This document shows, one piece after another, positions 59,872-64,000 of a DNA stretch of 64,000 nt; position 1 is the stretch's first letter, and every line of letters begins with the position of its first letter. The stretch spans positions 181,733-245,732 of the forward strand of contig NZ_LFIO01001796.1 in the NCBI RefSeq assembly GCF_001187535.1. Reading direction: 5' to 3'. Under the pieces are notes generated by a model that saw only the letters and a program-made list of their open reading frames with translations, searched no databases and was not told the DNA's origin. Source of the DNA: Rhizobium ecuadorense. Its GTDB lineage: Bacteria > Pseudomonadota > Alphaproteobacteria > Rhizobiales > Rhizobiaceae. A program made the translations under genes and the position numbers.

Positions 59872-59947
59872 TGGTGGGCCCGGAGGGACTCGAACCCCCA
59901 ACCAAGCGGTTATGAGCCGCCGGCTCTAACCATTGAGCTACAGGCCC
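59872..59947 (-). tRNA. tRNA with CAU anticodon, probably tRNA-Ile2
   Basis: 76 bases including encoded CCA. Acceptor GGGCCTG/CGGGCCC, D-arm GCTC..GAGC, anticodon stem GGCGG/CCGCT around loop CTCATAA (anticodon CAT), T-arm GGGGG-TTCGAGT-CCCTC. The anticodon-arm sequence GGCGGCTCATAACCGCTTGG resembles bacterial tRNA-Ile2, whose C34 is changed to lysidine, more than elongator or initiator tRNA-Met. Its 3' end faces the broken integrase, making it the likely attachment site. Confidence 0.88.
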
Positions 59948-60165
59948 TTGACGCCGATGAAGCGCCTTGGCGCCGGAGACCGGCGCCGTGATGCCGGGGC
60001 AATGGTTCCCGCAGCATCGGTTCGCTCTAACGCAAATTGCAGGGAGCCACAAGCGCAGAGCGCAAGCATCTGTGGACGATGCATATTTCATCGGTGCGGG
60101 TACTGGAACCTTCTCACGCGGGCGACAATTACAGGGATTGGATTCGATGAAGAGGGCGATCGCAG

Positions 60166-60534
60166 ATGGTGGCGTTGAACAGTGCCGTGGTGCTTATCGT
60201 CGAGGATGAGCCGGTGATCCGGTTCAATGTCCTCGATGTGCTTGAAGATGTCGGCCATGTGGCGCTGGAGGCGGCGAATGCCGATGAGGCGATGGTGGTG
60301 CTGAAAGGCAGGCCGGATGTCGATATCCTGTTCACCGATGTCAACATGGCGGGTTCGATGGACGGGATCCAGCTTGCCAAGCGGGTGAGGGCGATGCGGC
60401 CGAATATAGGCATCATCATCACCTCGGGCATGGTGCGGCTCGACCCCATGGCGCTGCCCGCCAATACCGCCTTCCTGCCCAAGCCCTATATGCACGACGC
60501 GCTGATCTCGACGATCGATTCGCTGATGACGTGA
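60166..60534 (+). CDS. Single-domain response regulator (CheY-like)
   Basis: 122 residues, only a receiver domain. Acidic pair Glu13-Asp14, phospho-acceptor Asp58 (ILFTDVNMAG), conserved Thr/Ser in IIITSGMV and Lys in LPKPYM. There is no output domain and no kinase next to it, so it probably relays phosphate from a distant histidine kinase. Separated from cinS by a large hairpin. Confidence 0.9.
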   Translation: MVALNSAVVLIVEDEPVIRFNVLDVLEDVGHVALEAANADEAMVVLKGRPDVDILFTDVNMAGSMDGIQLAKRVRAMRPNIGIIITSGMVRLDPMALPANTAFLPKPYMHDALISTIDSLMT

Positions 60535-60579
60535 CTTCCGGGATGATTTGACTGGCAATGCCCCGATGACATGACAGGG

Positions 60580-60621
60580 GCGCGCAGCCGCAAAACGGGG
60601 ACTGGTTTTGCGGCTGCGCGC
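60580..60621. terminator. 17-bp hairpin between cheY-like gene and cinS
   Basis: GCGCGCAGCCGCAAAAC and GTTTTGCGGCTGCGCGC form a perfect 17-bp stem with an eight-base loop, between two convergent genes. There is no T tract on either side, so it may be a REP-like 3'-end structure instead of a classic terminator. Confidence 0.5.
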
Positions 60622-60672
60622 GAGGCGCCGGGAGACATGCTCGTCTTCAGGCGTGCGGAGGGGGTCGCGCCC

Positions 60673-60864
60673 TCAGCTGAAGCTGCTCTTCAGCGCCTCA
60701 TTCTCGTGATGAGCCTTCTTCTCGTAGATCGTGAACAGCGCCATCGAGAGGAGATAGGAGAGGAAGGGATCCCCGATCTGCGTGGCGATGTCGCGGGAGG
60801 CGAGCACGTGGCGCTCCAGGGCCCCGATATCTTTCTGTATTGCGGTTTCAGCGAGGCGGTTCAT
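60673..60864 (-). CDS. cinS: CinS, small quorum-sensing regulator coupled to cinI
   Basis: 63 residues: MNRLAETAIQKDIGALERHV, LASRDIATQIGDPFLSYLLS, then MALFTIYEKKAHHENEALKS. Its ATG overlaps the cinI stop (ATGA), so it is made only when cinI is translated. In R. leguminosarum CinS is known as a small protein translationally coupled to CinI that acts independently of the AHL and relieves repression by PraR. Size, coupling and position all fit; the sequence itself was not compared. Confidence 0.85.
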   Translation of the reverse strand: MNRLAETAIQKDIGALERHVLASRDIATQIGDPFLSYLLSMALFTIYEKKAHHENEALKSSFS

Positions 60865-61526
60865 GCTGCCATCTCCAGGAATTGGGTCACGACCGAGCGG
60901 GCCGGAACATGTCTGATGTAAAGGGGTAGGGTCAGGCCGAGGGCGGCGCGCATCTTGCGCAGCACGCGGTCCGACACTTCGAAGGCGCCGCAGCAGACGG
61001 GATACTTGCCGTAGCCGTCTGCGCGGCCGAGTTCTTCCACTTCGGCGCCGGCGCGCTTGTAGACGCGCTTGAGATAGGGCTCGTAGTTGGAAATCATCGT
61101 ATGGATGCCGTGATCGAGCGCGCATTCGCAGAGCGCCAGCAGCATCATCGAAAAGGCGCGGCCGGCATCGACATTCGGGAAATCCCTGGCGATCGCCTCT
61201 TCGTCGATGCACATGCGCGTGCCCTCCCAGATGCCCGGCGCGATGAGATCGGCGGCGTCCGGAAAAGTCTCGCGGAAGACATCGTAGAGAAGGGTCGGGC
61301 CGGTCGTCGGCATCAGGCGCATGCCGCCGTAAAGACGGGTGCGGCTGTCGTTGCACCAGACGAGATAGGCCGGAGCCAGCGCATCGTAGCTGTCGCGTTC
61401 GTAAGGGCCGACGACGGGAACATCCCAGCCGAGCGTATCGGCGAACACCTTCTTGCGCAGGCGAAACATCTGATCGAGTACGGCAGCGTATTTCTGGTAC
61501 TCATGTGCCTGAATGATAACGAACAT
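60861..61526 (-). CDS. cinI: AHL synthase CinI
   Basis: 221 residues from the ATG at 61526, which has GGAGG 6 bases upstream; the open frame starts 7 codons earlier without one. LuxI-family invariant residues are present: RLRKKVFADTLGWDVP near 20-35, EXDXYD as ERDSYDALAPAYLVW, and the RxFxMMLLAL and YEPYLKRVYKRAG segments. CinI of this length makes 3-hydroxy-tetradecenoyl-homoserine lactone. Motif elements upstream and the following cinS fit the known locus. Confidence 0.92.
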   Translation of the reverse strand: MFVIIQAHEYQKYAAVLDQMFRLRKKVFADTLGWDVPVVGPYERDSYDALAPAYLVWCNDSRTRLYGGMRLMPTTGPTLLYDVFRETFPDAADLIAPGIWEGTRMCIDEEAIARDFPNVDAGRAFSMMLLALCECALDHGIHTMISNYEPYLKRVYKRAGAEVEELGRADGYGKYPVCCGAFEVSDRVLRKMRAALGLTLPLYIRHVPARSVVTQFLEMAA

Positions 61527-61589
61527 TTTGCCCTCCAGCGTTTGCAAGTCCGTGGAGAGCAGAATGGTCCAGGCGGGCCGGATCGGAAA

Positions 61590-61620
61590 TTCCCTCAGAT
61601 GGGCCCCCTCAGATGAGGGG
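61590..61620. promoter_or_regulatory. Candidate CinR-type operator upstream of cinI
   Basis: CCCCTCAGATGAGGGG (61605-61620) is a perfect 7-bp inverted repeat about GA. Immediately before it a half-copy, TTCCCTCAGATGGG, occurs. The site is about 79-94 bp upstream of the cinI ATG, suitable for LuxR-type activation. The assignment to CinR is inferred. Confidence 0.6.
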
Positions 61621-61670
61621 ATTAGCCCAAAAGTATGAGGGCTGGCGTCACGAGATGCGCCGGCCGAAGA

Positions 61671-62396
61671 CTATGGATTGATGATGCGCAATTGCACGGC
61701 CCGCGAGGCGGCGGCCGAGATCGTCGCGCAGCCGAGCTTGAAGCGGGCGGTCTTCAGATAATCGCGGGTCGTGTGCTCGGAAATGCCGAGGATGACCGAG
61801 ATATCCTTGTAGTCCTTGCCGAGTGCCGTCCAGTGCAGGCACTCGATCTCGCGCGGCGACAGGGCCGGCACCGGGTCGTTCTCGCCGTGCAGCTCGTAGA
61901 CGGCCTTGCGATGGATCAGATGGGCGATCTCGATCCATTCGTTGCGGCAGCGGCGGACAAGCTCGTTCCATTCGTCGACCGGGATGCGGGCATTCACCGA
62001 CAGCAGCGCGCGGCGCTGCGCCTTGTCGGCGACGGGAATGGAGTAGCCGTTGCCGCCGATGCCGTGCTTCTGCGCGTCGACCAGCATGGCATAGGCCTCC
62101 GGCGTCGGCTCGACCTCGCTCCAGTCGAAGGGCAGCTGACGCTCGAAGCCCTGTTTGACGATCGGGTCGACCTTCACATAGCTGTTCAGCAGATAGCGGG
62201 AGACCCAGGCATCCGGATAGGTGGTGCGCACGAAGGGCGAATCGATCTTGCTGGCGATCGTCTGGGCGAGGTGGTAGGTGACGAAATCGAGGCCGTATTC
62301 CGCCTGCAGAATGCGGATGGCCGCATCCACATTGGCCGCCGCCTTGATCTGTTCGAAGGCGGGTTCGAACTTTTCGCTATAGGTATTCTCGGTCAT
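61671..62396 (-). CDS. cinR: LuxR-type AHL receptor CinR
   Basis: 241 residues from the ATG at 62396 (MTENTYSEKFEPAFEQIKAA), matching the known CinR size; the frame upstream is not coding. The N-terminal autoinducer domain has FVTYHLAQ and conserved Trp/Tyr/Asp positions (DAWVSRYLLNSYVKVDP), and the C-terminal GerE domain is LSPREIECLHWTALGKDYKDISVILGISEHTTRDYLKTARFKLG. It activates cinI in response to 3-OH-C14:1-HSL. It lies upstream of cinI on the same strand. Confidence 0.92.
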   Translation of the reverse strand: MTENTYSEKFEPAFEQIKAAANVDAAIRILQAEYGLDFVTYHLAQTIASKIDSPFVRTTYPDAWVSRYLLNSYVKVDPIVKQGFERQLPFDWSEVEPTPEAYAMLVDAQKHGIGGNGYSIPVADKAQRRALLSVNARIPVDEWNELVRRCRNEWIEIAHLIHRKAVYELHGENDPVPALSPREIECLHWTALGKDYKDISVILGISEHTTRDYLKTARFKLGCATISAAASRAVQLRIINP

Positions 62397-62413
62397 TTCC
62401 ACTGCCCCAATTC

Positions 62414-62470
62414 CCTCAATCCTACCGTGAGGACCGTCACAAATACAAGGCATCCCCACATATGCGGGGA
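62414..62470. promoter_or_regulatory. Palindromes upstream of cinR
   Basis: CCTCA-N9-TGAGG (62414-62432) and TCCCCACATATGCGGGGA (62453-62470), the latter a near-perfect 18-bp dyad. They lie between cinR and the divergent small gene. They are candidates for PraR, ExpR or CinR binding; which one cannot be told by eye. Confidence 0.5.
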
Positions 62471-62519
62471 ATGACAATCCCGGCTCCGCCTGCTAGCGCC
62501 TTTCACGAGGAGACCTCAT

Positions 62520-62714
62520 ATGGACAGCAAGAGACCCTTCGAGATTGCCGAATGCCAACAGGCCGCCAAGGGCCTGAAATCCAGCTGGCAGGACATGGCA
62601 GGCTCCGAAGCGCTGATCCGCGCCCTCGTTGCCGAACGCAACGGCGACACCCCGCTAGCCCTGTTCTGGACCGAGGTCCACCGGGCGCTTTGCGTTGATA
62701 ACAACGTTTTCTGA
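62520..62714 (+). CDS. 64-residue hypothetical protein
   Basis: Starts MDSKRPFEIAECQQAAKGLK and ends HRALCVDNNVF, with CGAGGAG as ribosome site. Soluble, helical, with two cysteines. It is divergent from cinR across the palindromic region, so its expression may respond to quorum sensing. No known family. Confidence 0.68.
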   Translation: MDSKRPFEIAECQQAAKGLKSSWQDMAGSEALIRALVAERNGDTPLALFWTEVHRALCVDNNVF

Positions 62715-63010
62715 CATGGCCCGCCCCGGCGGGTGTTTCAGGCTTTTCCCGATATTGACTGGATCGGCTAGGCACCAGGATCGGCCACGGCAAGATGAAA
62801 TCCGTGTCCCCTTTTCATTCTCATCCGTTTCCGATTTTGCGAAGAAAGTGTCGAGCGGCAATGCTGCGGCCGGGTAGAGGGAAAGCCGCTACTCCCTGGA
62901 TTTGTGCCATTATGCTTGATGAATGGTTTCCAATGCCGGCGCTGGTGTCTCGGGAAACGGCTAGACTGTGCCATTGCTGACGCGCGCGAGCCGCACGCCG
63001 CAAGCGGCAA

Positions 63011-63067
63011 CCTCTCTCCGACCCCATCCTGAGGTGCCCCGCAGGGGCCTCGAAGGACGAGGCCGGC
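63011..63067. repeat. REP-type repeat, left copy (CCTGAGG..CGAGG family)
   Basis: CCTCTCTCCGACCCCATCCT, GAGGTGCCCCGCAGGGGCCT, CGAAGGACGAGGCC. A copy with few changes lies at 63594-63650. GGTGCCCCGCAGGGGCC is an internal hairpin. Confidence 0.75.
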
Positions 63068-63083
63068 CACCGGCCACCCCCGC

Positions 63084-63380
63084 TCACTCCACCTTGATCG
63101 GCCCGCGCTTCGACAACTCCGGCAAGGCCTCGTAATCCATGGCAATCAACGCCTCCTTCTTGCGGCGCGACCAGCCCTTGATCTGGCGCTCCGGGGCGAT
63201 GGCGTCGATGATGCGGTCATAGGTTTCGGTGAAGACGAGTTCGACGGGCAAGCGCTTGGCGGTGTAGCCGTCATAGCTCCCGGCATTGTGCTCCCAGACA
63301 CGCGCCTCGATCTCCTGCTTGGTCAGCCCGGTGTAATAAGAGCCGTCGCTGCAGCGGAGGATGTAGACGGTGACTTCCAT
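63084..63380 (-). CDS. GIY-YIG nuclease family protein
   Basis: 98 residues, the UPF0213/YhbQ-type single GIY-YIG domain: VYILRCSDGSYYTGLTKQEIEARVWEHNAG (with YIL and YTG in place of GIY and YIG), then TYDRIIDAIAPERQIKGWSRRKKEALI, which carries the conserved Glu-Arg-Gln-Ile-Lys-Gly. Small stand-alone members may cut or repair DNA structures. It lies amid REP-type repeats on both sides. Confidence 0.9.
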   Translation of the reverse strand: MEVTVYILRCSDGSYYTGLTKQEIEARVWEHNAGSYDGYTAKRLPVELVFTETYDRIIDAIAPERQIKGWSRRKKEALIAMDYEALPELSKRGPIKVE

Positions 63381-63439
63381 GGCGGGAGGCTAGCATGGGG
63401 GGCGAGTGGGCGGCATTTGTGCAGCCGCTAGATCGCCGA

Positions 63440-63492
63440 GCCACCCGCCCTCGTGGTTCGAGACGGCCCTGCGGGCCTCCTCACCATGAGGG
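63440..63492. repeat. Palindromic repeat
   Basis: CCCTCGTGGTTCGAGACGGCCCTGCGGGCCTCCTCACCATGAGGG is an imperfect palindrome of a type common near REP-type sequences in Rhizobium. Confidence 0.5.
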
Positions 63493-63593
63493 CTAGTTGT
63501 GGTGCCGCGTGGCTGGTGGGCTGATCGGTGGGTCATGTTTTGCAGGCTGGGGCTCTAGCGTGCTGCACCGCTTTCCGATGAGGCAAGCCGCAC

Positions 63594-63650
63594 CCTCTCT
63601 CCGCCCTCATCCTGAGGCGCCCCGCAGGGCCTCGAAGGACGAGGCCGACC
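63594..63650. repeat. REP-type repeat, right copy
   Basis: CCTCTCTCCGCCCTCATCCT, GAGGCGCCCCGCAGGGCCTC, GAAGGACGAGG. Same unit as 63.0 kb with a few substitutions; directly precedes the insertion sequence. Confidence 0.75.
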
Positions 63651-63681
63651 AACGGCGCCAAAGCCGATATGAGATAGAGAT

Positions 63682-64000
63682 TGACCTGCCACTGAGAATT
63701 TCCTCCAGAATGGATTAGAGTCCGGCCTATTAAAGGACGGACGAATGAAGAAGCAGCGATTTACGGAAGAGCAGATTATTGCGGTGCTGAAGGAGCAGGA
63801 GGCTGGTGCGAAAGCGGCCGACCTCTGCCGCAAGCACGGGATTTCAGAGGCGACCTTTTACAACTGGAAGGCCAAATACGGCGGTATGGAAGTCTCTGAG
63901 GCGAAGCGGCTGAAGGCGCTTGAGGACGAGAACGCGAGGCTGAAGAAGCTGCTGGCCGAACAGATGCTGGATGCGGCCGCGCTCCGCGAGCTTCTTGCAA
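63682..64000 (+). mobile_element. IS3-family insertion sequence, left end (truncated by window)
   Basis: The probable left inverted repeat starts TGACCTGCCACTGAGAATTT at 63682, followed 63 bp later by the orfA start. TGACCTGCC is a typical terminus of IS3-family elements of rhizobia. The right end is outside the window. Confidence 0.75.
63745..64000 (+). CDS. IS3-family transposase OrfA, partial
   Basis: 85 residues visible: MKKQRFTEEQIIAVLKEQEA with GISEATFYNWKAKYGGMEVS forms the helix-turn-helix, followed by a leucine-zipper-like helix DENARLKKLLAEQMLDAAAL. The OrfAB product would be formed by frameshifting into orfB, which lies beyond the window. The gene is intact as far as seen. Confidence 0.9.
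   Translation, partial: MKKQRFTEEQIIAVLKEQEAGAKAADLCRKHGISEATFYNWKAKYGGMEVSEAKRLKALEDENARLKKLLAEQMLDAAALRELLA

Noticed and set aside
59800..59991. Plus-strand frame running through the tRNA (GGPGGTRTPN type)
   Set aside because: This is the well-known false translation of a tRNA on the opposite strand.
60106..60131. GGAACC followed by CAATT upstream of the CheY-like gene, considered as an EcfG-type promoter
   Set aside because: The -10 region does not match the GTT/CGTT consensus, so general-stress control is not supported.

Overview
The window is a chromosomal segment of a Rhizobium of the leguminosarum/etli group. The strongest arguments are gene arrangements rather than single genes: dctA divergent from dctBD with an LPS-core mannosyltransferase (lpcC-like) next to dctA; a tandem pair of AbcR-like small RNAs between an ArsR gene and lsrB-trxB-lrp; and a complete cinR-cinI-cinS quorum-sensing locus with the expected protein lengths. 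Base composition is high GC throughout, and Rhizobium-type palindromic intergenic repeats occur many times.

Layout. 1-2.9 kb: tail of an NAD-dependent epimerase, an APH(6)-like kinase, and an ArsR - 42-residue membrane peptide - Old Yellow Enzyme operon with a candidate operator. 3.2-6.4 kb: two AbcR-like sRNAs with matching promoters and terminators, lsrB, trxB, lrp. 6.4-13 kb: dctD, dctB, a sigma-54 dctA promoter with two DctD-type upstream sites, dctA, lpcC-like, greA. 13.2-15.9 kb: an SOS-box-controlled radical SAM gene overlapping a DUF4130-UdgX fusion, probably a DNA repair operon. 16-30 kb: carB and carA, separated by a zinc metallopeptidase, two efflux pumps, a monooxygenase-fold protein, a cyclase-TPR protein and a methyltransferase; then yqeY. 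31.6-40.9 kb: dnaG-recQ, kbl-tdh-GFA, rpoD. 41-55.6 kb: mostly small metabolic and envelope genes (tandem DUF930 proteins, APH(3')-like kinase, AraC-EamA pair, B3/B4, DUF427, DUF6894, Crp/Fnr, MFS, DUF922, DUF1428, YjbQ, paired secreted peptides, SIMPL, lipoprotein, GNAT). 56-59.9 kb: a decayed mobile region of small ORFs and gene fragments (SGNH hydrolase tail, CFI-box protein, excisionase-like fragment, frameshifted tyrosine integrase) ending exactly at a tRNA with a CAU anticodon. 60-62.7 kb: a CheY-like receiver and cinS-cinI-cinR. 62.7-64 kb: REP-type repeats, a GIY-YIG protein and the left end of an IS3-family element that runs off the window.

How the parts fit. The dct locus is a self-contained C4-dicarboxylate uptake system whose regulatory sites can be read directly. 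The LsrB/AbcR block probably tunes ABC transporter expression. The carA-yqeY-dnaG-rpoD order is a macromolecular-synthesis type arrangement interrupted by recQ and threonine-catabolism genes. The most interesting unit is the SOS-boxed radical SAM/UdgX pair: it has a near-leaderless start, a uracil-DNA crosslinking KRRIH motif, and a fused domain of unknown role.
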